From NCBI GenBank assembly GCA_002633025.1, contig NMRB01001707.1, positions 62,001 through 126,000 of the forward strand: DNA of 64,000 nt, in the 5' to 3' direction. Both the position numbers and the translations under genes were made by a program. Positions 10,586-20,554 of this stretch are shown here, in pieces. Below the pieces are notes generated by a model. The model ran no database searches. It saw only the letters and a program-made list of their open reading frames with translations, and was not told the origin of the DNA. Positions within the stretch are counted from its first letter, which is position 1. Every line of letters starts with the position of its first letter. Origin of the DNA: Notospermus geniculatus (lineage: Eukaryota > Nemertea > Pilidiophora > Heteronemertea > Lineidae).

Positions 10586-10906
10586 CCGTGACTTTGATAT
10601 TATCAGAAAGCCAGGACAATTCGCTATCACGTACATAGTCCTAGCCTCCTACATTGCATTGGTTTGGAGGTATTCAAGAAAACTGCTCTGTGTCCATTTA
10701 TTTTTTGGCATGAGTGTAGAAAGCTGTGCATATGTGTATGTCTCTCGTGAAAATCGGCATAGCTGAAACGAGGTGTAGATCTGGCAAGTGATGTATGATA
10801 AAGTTTTAAAGTAGATGCATGTAGCACCGGTATCTAATGAGTGAAAAAAGTTATAAGTTAAGGTTTGGGTTTATAGTCTGATATCAATGATCAGTGCATC
10901 ATGTTT

Positions 10907-11137
10907 CAGGCCTTGTCTTTTGAAAAGCGCAGGCGAGTGATAAATTGCTCACCTACTCCATCCAAGGCGAGTGATTTTCAGTGAAATGGACGAAATTAGG
11001 CCTACATACACTGTAAACTGCCCTTTCTGAGGTGAGCCTTTCTCTTCTAAGGTGAGTGGAAAACCACTCACCTAAAATCCATTTTAGGCGAGCTATGGTG
11101 TGGGCGAGTGATCGCTCGCCTTAAAAGACAAGGCCTG
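10907..11137. mobile_element. 231-bp foldback element with 6-bp TSD
   Basis: Ends CAGGCCTTGTCTTTT and AAAAGACAAGGCCTG are perfect complements. A direct repeat ATGTTT flanks both sides (10901-10906, 11138-11143). The inside carries recurring GGCGAGTGAT/ATCGCTCGCC and GGTGAGC words in both orientations. Confidence 0.85.
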
Positions 11138-11293
11138 ATGTTTTAAAGGGCGTGATCGCGATCGCACGCCTTAGCGCTCCCAGAATTAGATTTGTCAGTT
11201 GGGCCGTGAGACATGACTGGAAAATATGGCTATTTCTTGATTTTTGCAGCGTAGTTTATGGTAACTAAATATTTCCTCCTGTTTTATATGCAG

Positions 11294-11410
11294 ATGGACA
11301 TGCTAAACACATTCAGCTTGTTACCACAAGACAAAACTTGCACATTTTTTTAACTGGTGTGGAGAACACTGCTCTTTTAGGGAGACAGTGTAAGATTTCC
11401 GAGTCCTAGA
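11294..11410 (+). CDS. Candidate exon, unknown
   Basis: An acceptor-like TTTTATATGCAG precedes an open segment. One frame reads GHAKHIQLVTTRQNLHIFL and LTGVENTALLGRQCKISES before a stop at about 11407-11409. The residue pattern looks protein-like, but the phase does not fit directly to the exon ending at 8997 and the family is not recognised. Confidence 0.25.
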
Positions 11411-11538
11411 CAATTATTTCACATGGGTCTATTTCATTTACTAGTATAATGCTACCATTTCACGTGTTCAGCTGAGTTTTCCCCTTGAGATTGTGTGCTG
11501 GAAATGTGGATATTTTTGATGTTTTGACTGAATACATG

Positions 11539-12102
11539 CAGAGCTACCAACCCTCCCGTATTTTCCGTATTTAGTCCGGAAAATCACCCCCAGTACGGAC
11601 GATACCCTTCAAATGTACGATTTTACCAGTCTGTCAAAACTGTGCAGTGAGACCACAATCCACACCACATGCTCACCAAACTGTGTGTTGAGACCTGGAA
11701 AGATGCAACATGGCGGCCATGACTGAGGCATGGCGGCAATCTCATCAGATTTTGCGTTCTAATTGTGGAAGTTTAGCATGTTTTCAACTGCTTCTGGCAT
11801 ATTTGACACTTCATAAAGCATAAAATAGTGTGTGTGGTCCGTATCTGGGGCTTTTTTGGCATGCATATATATGTTAGTATTGTGCAAGATTTCACTTGCG
11901 TTTTCACTAAGATTTCCGACAAGATGATCAGTGATGATGCAAGATTTGACCCCAAAACGGGGCCTACGCAGGTTTTCATGGTTACCTAAACCCCTGGAAT
12001 CAATCCGAACTGAGAGTACTGAAATACCCCAAAAAAATCTGGAAAAATGGTGATATATCTGGAAAAGTTCCGGAAGGCATGAATCAGGGGTTGGCAGCTC
12101 TG
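11539..12102. mobile_element. 564-bp element, CAGAGCTNCCAACCC ends, 6-bp TSD
   Basis: Left CAGAGCTACCAACCC and right GGGTTGGCAGCTCTG form terminal inverted repeats (one mismatch). TACATG is duplicated at 11533-11538 and 12103-12108. The right two-thirds matches sequence inside 6540-6810. No open frame of note. It sits about 80 bp upstream of the exon-like region at 12180, which suggests insertion into an intron. Confidence 0.85.
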
Positions 12103-12179
12103 TACATGTATTTGACTAATTTATTGAATTTGACGGTCTATTTGGTTGATTAAAATTTAATTTGTTTGTGTTTGTAACA

Positions 12180-13144
12180 GCTCTCTATCTTCTTCAGCAG
12201 AAAAACCGCCCACGAAGAAGAGGCGTAGACCAATTTCGGTCACTGGTGTTGGACATGTTGGAGGCCTGCTGCCAAGTGGAGAGGAAACTTGTTCTACTAC
12301 TGATGTGCCCGCTTCACAAGCAAGTTCGCCACCATCAAGTTCGCCACCATCAAGTTCGCCACCAGCAAGATCTACATGTATGGTTTGCAAAAATTCAAAT
12401 TGTCCCACAGACTGTACTTCTTGCACCAGTTCTAGATTCACCCTGCCAGCTGTTACTTGCAGCTCTGGCATTGTGCAGCTCGGCTGCAAGTACAAGCTCT
12501 CTGTGGGTGATTCTCTGGAACTGGTACCGGAGAAAATTGTAGAAAATGGATTTGAGGCATCTATTGTGGGCACTGATGACCTTTTAACTATTAAAGGCCC
12601 CATGTCCTACATTGATGCCTCGTCTTGTTCCAATTTACCTGGAGCAGATGGGAAGGTATCCATGGCGATTGCAGCGTATCCGATGGATACCTTGTCACAA
12701 AGGCAACAGTTCCGGCGTTGTCAGTTGGCTGTTGCCATGCGGTCTTTTATTTCTAAGACACTCAGTTCTAGGAGAAGAGTTTCCCGCCAATCCCTTGGTC
12801 TTCTCAATCATGAAGTTGACCTGTCACTCTTTGGTGTGACAATTGGTGGGAGAAAAACCTTCTCCTATAAGGATGGGCAACAGCCATTGTCAGCAATGGA
12901 CCATTTGCTCTGTGCAAATTGGGACATTCATCGGTTGAGTGATTTGGTTGTGTTTGTGACAGCACTCTCTGCCAATGTCAGCAGAGGTATTGTGCCTACT
13001 GTGAATGTAAGTGTGCACACTGCCACTTACCCAGGCACCTTGACCGGTGACTACCGCACAGAGCTGTGGAAGTTTGTGTTGTCTTCCGCTGAAGCAACAG
13101 GGGATGAAACTCATTCACCTGTCGAATCTGAAGAGGAACAATGA
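12180..13144 (+). CDS. Unknown protein, Ser/Pro linker and Cys-rich motif (3' exon)
   Basis: A pyrimidine-rich acceptor-like TTTGTGTTTGTAACAG precedes an open frame to a TGA at 13142-13144. The frame continues upstream of 12305 in the same phase, so the GTG there need not be a start. Parts in order: a basic cluster KPPTKKRRRP (possible nuclear localisation signal); a threefold Pro/Ser-rich SSPPSS repeat; a zinc-ligand-like CMVCKNSNCPTDCTSC; then about 230 residues of folded-looking sequence including LGCKYKLSVGDSLELVPEK; and an acidic end PVESEEEQ. Function unknown. It lies about 600 bp upstream of the USPL1-like Cys box on the same strand, so it may be an upstream part or partner ORF of that locus. 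No known domain assigned. Confidence 0.55.
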
Positions 13145-13661
13145 ATATGAAGTGTTCAATAACTTTGGCAAGCATGGCTAGTACTTGACTGTTTTTTGAA
13201 CAAATGTGTTATTCAGATTTTAAAAAATATTTTCACATTCTGGACATCTTTACTTTTTCCTGAGCGACCTTCGACTGCTTTTGCGAGAGTGGGTCACAGA
13301 TTTCATGACATGTGATATGAGGCTACTAACTGTGGTTCGCAGTGAAAATGGCATGGCTGTTAAAGAGACGGTGCAAAATGTGCAAAACAACTCCGGAATG
13401 GCTCGACCAATTGAAACCAAAATCACAGTGTGGTTCACTTATTTGTTGATTGAAAATTGTACCGTAATAATGGTGCTATCCAGGGATGCCAAGTTCCCTG
13501 TCTTGTAATTTTTCTCATGGACCTGATGGAGGTGAATCTCCATGCAATTCAAGAGTGCAATATTTGAGAAGGTGCCATTGTTGACAAAGTTTGATTGATT
13601 GTAAATTCTGATTAATGCTGAATAGACATGTGTCCTAAAAGCAGTTAGTGTACTGGCCATA
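13145..13661. other. Gap between ORFs; possible intron
   Basis: No convincing coding sequence on the plus strand. Scattered short frames exist, but none shows family-like motifs. Confidence 0.4.
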
Positions 13662-13967
13662 ATGCAAAATGAAATATCGGCAGTGAATGTACAGAGAACA
13701 CAGTATGTTATTTTTCTTAATTGCAATATGTCACATTTCCTTAACTCATTGTTGGAGTCTCCACAAAACTGCATGGCCAGTTGTGCAGTTGACTGTATTT
13801 TAGATGTCTTCTTTTATTCTGTTTATAGACACAATGTAGATTTTTTTCATGATCTGGCAGGTCGGAGTTTTGGAGGGAACTGTTCTCTCCCATGTTCAAT
13901 TTTTCTCTTCTCTGTGAATTCTGTCACACCAAGACAGTTCTTAGAGAATTCAGTTCCAGTTTGCTGA
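13662..13967 (+). CDS. USPL1/C98-like peptidase, Cys-box segment (fragment)
   Basis: The open frame encodes QNCMASCAVDCILDVFF. This resembles the catalytic-cysteine box of USPL1-type SUMO isopeptidases (peptidase family C98), where a Cys lies in a C-x-x-D-C-I-L context. The candidate nucleophile is encoded at 13782-13784. The frame ends in TGA at 13965-13967. Sequence from about 13968 continues open in the +1 frame (ADSLFPFIQCYSFFSF...) to a TGA at 14017-14019, next to an uncertain base (N at 14022), before the large ORF. The break may be an intron, a frameshift mutation or a sequence error. Assignment rests on motif resemblance recalled from the family, not on an alignment search. Confidence 0.5.
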   Translation: MQNEISAVNVQRTQYVIFLNCNMSHFLNSLLESPQNCMASCAVDCILDVFFYSVYRHNVDFFHDLAGRSFGGNCSLPCSIFLFSVNSVTPRQFLENSVPVC

Positions 13968-14046
13968 CTCTCTCTTTCCTTTCATTCAATGCTACTCATT
14001 CTTCTCATTCAATTCATGATGNGAAATTTCACGGACTGTCCATTTC

Positions 14047-17000
14047 TTGACTCGGAAGCGTTGTAATCAGTGTCAGTCTCCATGTTCTGTTGAAAATTCA
14101 TCAGTTTCTGTGAGTCTACCAAAGTTTTGGTTTATTGAGCTGCCTGTAATGAACCACAAGAATACAAATAAGGGGTTCATTGTCAAAGGAAATATGAAGG
14201 TTGGTTCTTGTGTGTTCGTGCCGTCAGGTGCTGTAGTGTTAGTACCTGGTCACTTCAAGTGTATTGTTCGGTCGCAGATTGGCCCAGATTCATGGCTTGC
14301 TCTTGATTCGATGAGACGCAATACTCATTCCTTCAACAGCTTTTCTGAAGCAGTTTGGGGTAGGTCTTTTCCTTCTGACAGAGATGAGCATGTATTATCG
14401 GATGGCCATGATGCAATACATATCTTGGCATTGGAAAGGCAGTCTCTCAGTGGGAAATTCAACTTGCAAATTCATGATTCTAAAATATTGAGACCTGCAA
14501 GTAACAGTCCAGTTGCATGCAACAGCCATGTTCAGTCATACTCTTTGGACACCCCAAGTCCTGTTCCATGTGATCACTTGGTCTCTTCATGTAGTGTTTC
14601 AGAGTTGGCTCTAGGGAAACAGTCTTCGGAGGAAGTAGGCCTACAAGGGGTGATGTCCAATTCCAGACCTCCCTGTGCAAAGACCTTGTCATTTGATGGG
14701 AATTCAGAACAGTTGACAGGTTCTTCACAAAGTGAGGCCAGGACCGAGATTGTTTATCACCAGATCCACTCATCGGAGGGTGGATCTGGTGATAAACAAT
14801 CTTGCTGTTCTCAGTCAAGTGAGCACACTTTGCCCAATGCTCTAGACCCATGTCCTTCCACTGTAAGTTTGCTTGGCCATTCATGTGGTTATATTCTCCG
14901 AGATGGTACAATATATTTTTCGTGCCCTGACATTCTCAATGTGTCAGGCTTCAGTCAACATGTCAGAAACCGTGGTTGGGGTGTCATAGAAAATTTCCTG
15001 GTGAAAGAAGGTGTCGATGTCAATGGTGCTTTCATCTGCAAAGGGAAAAAGAGGAAATTTATTTCTGTACCTGCTGTTCTGCTTATTCTTGGAGGTGAGT
15101 TCCAACGCAAACATATGCGTCCGGACAACACACCTTTGTTGAAAGCTGTTGGTGATTTTGTTGGGTCATTTCGTATCAGGAGTGGCAATGACTTTGAAGA
15201 CAAAGCTTACATGTATACTGAATCCAACAGTAAGCCCGAACAATCTTATGTGCCAGCACCCCAAATACGACAGCATGAAGCAAAGCCCAAAGTCTCTAAG
15301 TCTAATGCATCAGCTGTGCCAACACCCCATCAGGTAAGACAGACTAAGGAGGCATTGAAAAAAATTCTTAATGGTGTCTTTGGTGGCAACAAGAAGTTAA
15401 TGATGTCTGGACTTGCTGCCTGTGTTTCCGCCACTGACATCACTAAGAAACCTGTTAAAGAGCGTGCTGTCCTGACATCTCATGATTGGGTTCAAGTTGG
15501 AAAGGAGGCCAAATGCATTAGGGGTAAGACGGAGGATAATATCCTAACCTCCAATGTTGCTGGGGTGCTGTCAAACTCTAAAAATCAAATCATGTCCCCT
15601 GATAAAGTGCTTTTTATCCAGGAAAACTTCCAAGGCAGGCGTTTGATGGACCAAGTGAGACTTGCGTTACCTGGTGCAATAGCTAGTCGACGTCAAGTTA
15701 ACTCTCAAAACAAACTTTTGAGAGATGAATTCGAACTGGTGCTGTGCCCGCAACGTTCTGCCACAGGTTGGTTTGTTGACCCTGCTCGTTTGGTTCAACT
15801 TCTGAAGTACTATTACTATTGGCTTCCCGCTGGTATTTCACTTCATTGGCGTGTGTATGGTGATGGTCGTCAAGTTGGGAAACGTCCAACAACCTCAATG
15901 GGCATAAACCTCTTGAACAATGATGCGTGTGTCAATGATGTGAAATATCAGTCCAGCAGTTCCATCCATCAGGTAGCTTTGTTTTATGATTCTGACTCTA
16001 GGGATAACCTGGAAATCAATCTTCAAGGGAATATGTCATGTCGTTTAAATGATTTCATTGTGCGTGAGCAAGAACTTGGACACATTTTTTTCCTTTCTGG
16101 TGATTATAAATTCCTGATGGCTCTGTTAGATAGAAATTTGTCACCAACTAGTGATTGTGGATGGGACATATATCAGGAATGCAGTCGTACCTCTAAGTCA
16201 GAAACCAACAATGATGGCTTTCGAACGAAATTGGATCATCCCATCACTCGTCAGGTTCCACAGTCACTTCTGCCAGCCATCCCTCTGGAGAGAGTCATTG
16301 TTTGCATTTTACATGGCCAAGCTCGGGTTGTTGAGAAGTATCTTTCTCTGGAGGTTGATCAAATAATTCAGTTTGCCAATAAGTGTCAAAATCTGACAAA
16401 TGCTCAAGAGAGGAGTGCGATTCTCAATGAAAAAGTCTGTGAGCTAGAGACTCAGTTACAGAGGCGAGGGGTCCGAAAGGGAAATTTTACAATTCCTTTT
16501 GATGGGAAGGGAAACCTTCTGCCTATTTCATTAAGTAGAAATTATGCCATTCTTGTCCTCGAGCCAGCAACTGAGGATTTTCCTCATCCATTTAAAGCTG
16601 TCTGGAACAGCAAAACTGTGGTGCGCAACACTTTGCCAGTTAAGGTGCTTGAGGGACTCCAAATGCCGGATCAGTATACCGAGTTCGAGTTGGTTGAGCA
16701 AATTTGGCATAATTTCTACTTAATGCAAAGTATCTTGTCTCGTGACAAGCCTCTTCCCAAGTCTGATTCTGGGCGTGACGCTCCTAGCATGGCAGATGAC
16801 TTCCACTGGGGCTACACTGATCAGCAATGTTCTGATTATGTACAGTGTGCAGAAAAGTTTTATCAACTGTTCCGATTACGGTATGGTTGGGAGCGTCTCA
16901 CACCGTACATGATGATGTACATCGATCATGTGCCACGCATGATGAAACAGCCATATTCATTAGCCAGGATGATGGCGGAAGGTGGTGAGCGCAAGAATTA

Positions 17001-17838
17001 TGATGACCAGAGGTATTACCATGGTCATACACCTCACCATGGTGGGTCAAGTAATTCTTGCCATTCTGACCCTATGTTTATGACGCTGTTTCATGCTTTC
17101 AAGAACATTCGCCATGAATTGGAACTGTACCAACTCTCAGAAGACCCCCATAAAGTTTCTGCCCATAACAATTACAAAGAGTGGGTCCACAATCTAGGCG
17201 TAGAAACCAGCCAGGCTGAAACATCTAACCAGAAAACAGCTGGGGTGTCTGTCAACTCTTCTATCTTTTCTGGCAGTGTTTTCTTGACTGCTGGGACATT
17301 GAAAGGAAAGGCCCAGTTAAAGAAACTTGTACAGGCTAATGGGGGTGATCTTGATGACCGAATACCTTCTGAGACAGGTAAAATTTACAATGTTCTAGCC
17401 TCACAGGCTACTGTGAATGGAAAAGTGACCAAGGTATTAAGGACTGCCTGCAAACGTGGTTATCCCCTTGTTGGTACTGAGTATGTAACAGCTTGTGTCG
17501 CTGCGAAGTCATTATTGCCTGTTGACAAGTATCTTCTAGATATTTCGAAATTGAAGAAGTCTGTAAAAACTGCAGCTCTTACTAGGGAACAATTGTACTT
17601 TCCTGAACGGAAATCACTCCTAACTTCTCTCAAACAAAAAAGGAAAGGTAAGGATCAAAATCCCAGCAAGCCTGAGATTCAGTCAGTGCCTAAAACTCCT
17701 GCAGTGTATTATTACATGAAAAAAAGGAATGAAATGAAACTATCTCATGAAAAAGTGTCATTTGTGCAGTCTAGCGAAGTCATGAAAATACCCTATGTTT
17801 ATGACGCTGTTTCATGCTTTCAAGAACATTCGCCATGA
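14047..17838 (+). CDS. USPL1-like His/Asp box + DDE transposase-like core + BRCT protein
   Basis: A 1,263-codon frame without a clear ATG at its start (the first codon is TTG; it continues from the Cys-box region). Residues about 5-115: CNQC then LPKFWFIELP, PGHFKCIV (His69) and SWLALDSM (Asp87), then AIHILALER. This order matches the zinc ribbon, His and Asp boxes of USPL1-like C98 SUMO peptidases. Residues about 560-1020: WRVYGDGRQVGKR (Asp606), IFFLSGDYKFL (Asp686), LLPAIPLERVIV, then LTPYMMMYIDHVPRMM and AEGGERKNYDDQRYY (Glu981). This pattern is shared with uncharacterised transposase-like proteins expanded in cnidarians and other invertebrates, and the three acidic residues are candidate DDE ligands. 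A coiled-coil-like stretch lies at about 795-815. Residues about 1072-1165 (FSGSVFLTAGTLKG ... LVGTEYVTACVAAKSLLP) form a BRCT-like domain. The frame ends out of register because of a 721-bp tandem duplication. I infer a DNA-transposon-derived or transposon-encoded protein. Confidence 0.7.
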   Translation: MTRKRCNQCQSPCSVENSSVSVSLPKFWFIELPVMNHKNTNKGFIVKGNMKVGSCVFVPSGAVVLVPGHFKCIVRSQIGPDSWLALDSMRRNTHSFNSFSEAVWGRSFPSDRDEHVLSDGHDAIHILALERQSLSGKFNLQIHDSKILRPASNSPVACNSHVQSYSLDTPSPVPCDHLVSSCSVSELALGKQSSEEVGLQGVMSNSRPPCAKTLSFDGNSEQLTGSSQSEARTEIVYHQIHSSEGGSGDKQSCCSQSSEHTLPNALDPCPSTVSLLGHSCGYILRDGTIYFSCPDILNVSGFSQHVRNRGWGVIENFLVKEGVDVNGAFICKGKKRKFISVPAVLLILGGEFQRKHMRPDNTPLLKAVGDFVGSFRIRSGNDFEDKAYMYTESNSKPEQSYVPAPQIRQHEAKPKVSKSNASAVPTPHQVRQTKEALKKILNGVFGGNKKLMMSGLAACVSATDITKKPVKERAVLTSHDWVQVGKEAKCIRGKTEDNILTSNVAGVLSNSKNQIMSPDKVLFIQENFQGRRLMDQVRLALPGAIASRRQVNSQNKLLRDEFELVLCPQRSATGWFVDPARLVQLLKYYYYWLPAGISLHWRVYGDGRQVGKRPTTSMGINLLNNDACVNDVKYQSSSSIHQVALFYDSDSRDNLEINLQGNMSCRLNDFIVREQELGHIFFLSGDYKFLMALLDRNLSPTSDCGWDIYQECSRTSKSETNNDGFRTKLDHPITRQVPQSLLPAIPLERVIVCILHGQARVVEKYLSLEVDQIIQFANKCQNLTNAQERSAILNEKVCELETQLQRRGVRKGNFTIPFDGKGNLLPISLSRNYAILVLEPATEDFPHPFKAVWNSKTVVRNTLPVKVLEGLQMPDQYTEFELVEQIWHNFYLMQSILSRDKPLPKSDSGRDAPSMADDFHWGYTDQQCSDYVQCAEKFYQLFRLRYGWERLTPYMMMYIDHVPRMMKQPYSLARMMAEGGERKNYDDQRYYHGHTPHHGGSSNSCHSDPMFMTLFHAFKNIRHELELYQLSEDPHKVSAHNNYKEWVHNLGVETSQAETSNQKTAGVSVNSSIFSGSVFLTAGTLKGKAQLKKLVQANGGDLDDRIPSETGKIYNVLASQATVNGKVTKVLRTACKRGYPLVGTEYVTACVAAKSLLPVDKYLLDISKLKKSVKTAALTREQLYFPERKSLLTSLKQKRKGKDQNPSKPEIQSVPKTPAVYYYMKKRNEMKLSHEKVSFVQSSEVMKIPYVYDAVSCFQEHSP

Positions 17839-18600
17839 ATTGGAACTGTACCACCTCTCAGAAGACCCCCATAAAGTTTCTGCCCATAACAATTACAAAG
17901 AGTGGGTCCACAATCTAGGCGTAGAAACCAGCCAGGCGGAAACATCTAACGAGAAAACAGCTGGGGTGTCTGTCAACTCTTCTATCTTTTCTGGCAGTGT
18001 TTTCTTGACTGCTGGGACATTGAAAGGAAAGGCCCAGTTAAAGAAACTTGTACAAGCTAATGGGGGTGATCTTGATGACCGAATACCTTCTGAGACAGGT
18101 AAAATTTACAAAGTTCTAGCCTCACAGGCTACTGTGAATGGAAAAGTGACCAAGGTATTAAGGACTGCCTGCAAACGTGGTTATCCCCTTCTTGGTACTG
18201 AGTATGTAACAGCTTGTGTTGCTGCGAAGTCATTATTGCCTGTTGACAAGTATCTTCTAGATATTTCGAAATTGAAGAAGTCTGTAAAAACAGTAGCTCT
18301 TACTAGGGAACAATTGTACTTTCCTGAACGGAAATCACTCCTAACTTCTCTCAAACAAAAAAGGAAAGGTAAGGATCAAAATCCCAGCAAGCCTGAGATT
18401 CAGTCAGTGCCTAAAAATCCTGCAGTGTATTATTACATGAAAAAAAGGAATGAAATGAAACTATCTCATGAAAAAGTGTCATTTGTGCAGTCTAGCGAAG
18501 TCATGAAAATACCCTATGTTTATGACGCTGTTTCATGCTTTCAAGAACATTCGCCATGAATTGGAACTGTACCACCTCTCAGAAGACCCCCATAAAGTTT
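17070..18600 (+). repeat. 721-bp tandem duplication of the BRCT-coding region
   Basis: The segment starting CCCTATGTTTATGACG occurs at 17070, 17791 and 18512, spacing exactly 721 bp. The first two copies are complete and differ at only about ten positions. The third runs about 85 bp, then jumps by deletion to CCTGAGATTCAGTCAG. Because 721 is not a multiple of three, each junction shifts the frame and adds the tail IPYVYDAVSCFQEHSP before a stop. The duplication therefore disrupts the gene, unless it is an assembly or haplotype artefact. Confidence 0.9.
17795..18559 (+). pseudogene. Duplicate BRCT segment (copy 2)
   Basis: A 254-residue frame repeats the C-terminal part of the preceding ORF (MFMTLFHAFKNIRHELELY through the BRCT-like region). 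It ends in the same out-of-frame tail VYDAVSCFQEHSP. Differences from copy 1 are few, including Tyr-Gln to Tyr-His early on, Asn to Lys before VLASQ, and Val to Leu in PLLGTEYV. It lacks its own promoter and start context and is best read as part of the duplicated, broken 3' end. Confidence 0.8.
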
Positions 18601-18945
18601 CCTGAGATTCAGTCAGTGCCTAAAACTCCTGCAGTGTATTATTACATGAAAAAAAGGAATGAAATGAAACTATCTCATGAAAAAGTGTCATTTGTGCAGT
18701 CTAGCGAAGTCATGAAAAGTACTTTAAAAGACTGGGTTGCCCTAGCAACACCTGAAAAAAGGAAAATTCGAATGGAATGGAGGGAGCAGCAGCAAAGGAG
18801 AATGTCTCCCAAAATGACACCAGCACGAATGAAATTGAAAAAGAACAAGACACCTCTTAAGATCCTAACTGGAACCCCTCCTGGGAAATTGATCAAGACT
18901 ATGAGTAGGTTTAACACCCCGCTGAAAAATGTACAGACACCATGA
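18601..18945 (+). CDS. Original C-terminal end of the transposase-like/BRCT protein
   Basis: After the truncated third copy, sequence resumes at PEIQSVPKTPAVYYYMKKRN and continues past the point where the duplicates break (SEVMKSTLKDWVALATPEKR). It ends in a very basic tail (MSPKMTPARMKLKKNKTPLK ... FNTPLKNVQTP) and a TGA at 18943-18945. This is probably the native C-terminus of the protein begun upstream. The Lys/Arg/Thr-Pro-rich tail would suit DNA or chromatin contact, which is inference. Confidence 0.65.
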   Translation, partial: PEIQSVPKTPAVYYYMKKRNEMKLSHEKVSFVQSSEVMKSTLKDWVALATPEKRKIRMEWREQQQRRMSPKMTPARMKLKKNKTPLKILTGTPPGKLIKTMSRFNTPLKNVQTP

Positions 18946-19020
18946 GTGGATAATTATTATACTTAACTTGGCCATCCATTCAGATAAACAGTTGGCATCT
19001 ACGGATTTCCCCCCGAGTTA

Positions 19021-19182
19021 TGCCTGCTGTACATGATCAAATTTTTCATCCATTTTCTTTTAAATTCAGATTTCTGGCCTATTGGGGCTTCAAATATAAA
19101 ACCCGCATCTAGGCCTTTTTTGCTGAGCATATTCAGAAAATTGGATGAAAAATTTGATCGTGTACAGCACTACAGGCATTGG
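19021..19182. mobile_element. Foldback MITE, ATGCCTG...CAGGCAT ends
   Basis: Left ATGCCTGCTGTACATGATC and right GATCGTGTACAGCACTACAG form imperfect inverted arms, continuing through CAAATTTTTCATCCA and TGGATGAAAAATTTG. A fragment of the same end (TAATGCCTGTTGTACATGAT) occurs at about 8453. Confidence 0.8.
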
Positions 19183-19522
19183 ACATCCGAGAAATAGAGA
19201 GCTTATCTCGGTTTCCTTTATTTTGATATTACACACTGTAGACTGTGCTTGTATGCAATGATGACTTAGCAGCAACACAACCTGTAATACACAGTATCAG
19301 TTTCTGTATTTTACTTACCTGTTCAGGTTTGTCTGTCTCACTGAACTTGTCAGTGTTGTTTAACATCAAATTAACTTCAGACTTGGTCATGTTGGTTAGC
19401 TGGCATTGCTTATCCATTCAGGAATACCATCGCTCAGTTACCTTCCTCAATGAGTAACTCTTCATGATTTCACTTATTGGGTCTATCTGTTGCCGACTTT
19501 CTATTGTCGCATTGCTTATCTT

Positions 19523-19669
19523 CCCTTACAGAAATGTGCCATGTGTAAATGACATTATACCACATGGTAATGGGCAAATTTTACACCAAAAATTTTTACA
19601 CATTTTGGTGTAAATTTTGCCCATTGCCACGTGGTAATGTCATTTACACATGGCACATTTTTGTAAGGG
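19523..19669. mobile_element. 147-bp near-perfect foldback MITE
   Basis: CCCTTACAGAAATGTGCCAT pairs with ATGGCACATTTTTGTAAGGG. The arms continue through GTGTAAATGACATTA and ACCACATGGTAATGGGCAAA almost to the centre (TTTTTACAC). The word ACATTTTTGTAAGGG recurs at about 60296, probably a fragment of the same family. Confidence 0.9.
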
Positions 19670-20554
19670 TCATGTTCAAGAATAACGAAATTCAGTACTT
19701 TTCATGAGTACCGACCGTAAGTTTTTTTTTTNTTGCCATTTGGTACGCTGTACAGTAGCATTGTTTTACTTCAGTATGAGTAGAGTGTTGTCACAAAGCA
19801 GCCATAATCATGAGCCTATGTATTTTCCATTCCATTTAACTCTGGGAAGTGTAATATTCAGAAATGTATGCAACTGTCAATGAAAAGTCTCTACGCCCTG
19901 GTCAGGAATTCAACATGTTTTCGGTGCCATTATTCAAATTTCTTTTAAATTTGTTGTCATAAAACAAAGAAATGCCTCCCGGGTGATTTCCTGACGAAAC
20001 AGGTTCGTTGGGAATGTTAAGTTTGGTCTCACTCCATGATTTCTCTGGATACATGTTGCATGACTGAAGAGTTGGGAGAATACAGCTCAGAGTCGCATAC
20101 TTTCATATTGAACCAGATTGATAAAAAAAATAATAAACCCATACATTCTATGCATCGTTCTGAAAGTGTTCTGTCATGTCTGATAAGAACGTGTGAGAAG
20201 GTTTTGAAACCTGAACCTGTGAATTCCTGTCAGAAGGTTTTGTTTCAAGGGGTGGGAAAATGCCAAAATCCTGGCACCTCTCCCCGAACTACTACATTCG
20301 CATTGAATTACTGACCAGGGGAATACAGAGTTTTCATTGACCACTGCATTGGTCTATGCATTTCATTCATTTGCTTATTGAAAATGATTAGGGGGTTGCC
20401 AAGAGTTGTAAGTTGCACTGACGAATTGGGAACTCATACATTCACGACAAGTCAATGAACAATCAACTCTATAGTAGTAATACATGTAGTTCAGCTTTCA
20501 TGCATTTTTCTCTAGTCAACATGGTGCAGATACATAGAAAATTGAAACCTTATC

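Noticed and set aside
12157-12603. 148-codon minus-strand frame
   Set aside because: Antisense shadow of the 12180-13144 ORF (GGELDGGELDGGEL mirrors the SSPP repeat).
13439-13774. 111-codon minus-strand frame
   Set aside because: Overlaps the plus-strand Cys-box exon; no motif of its own.
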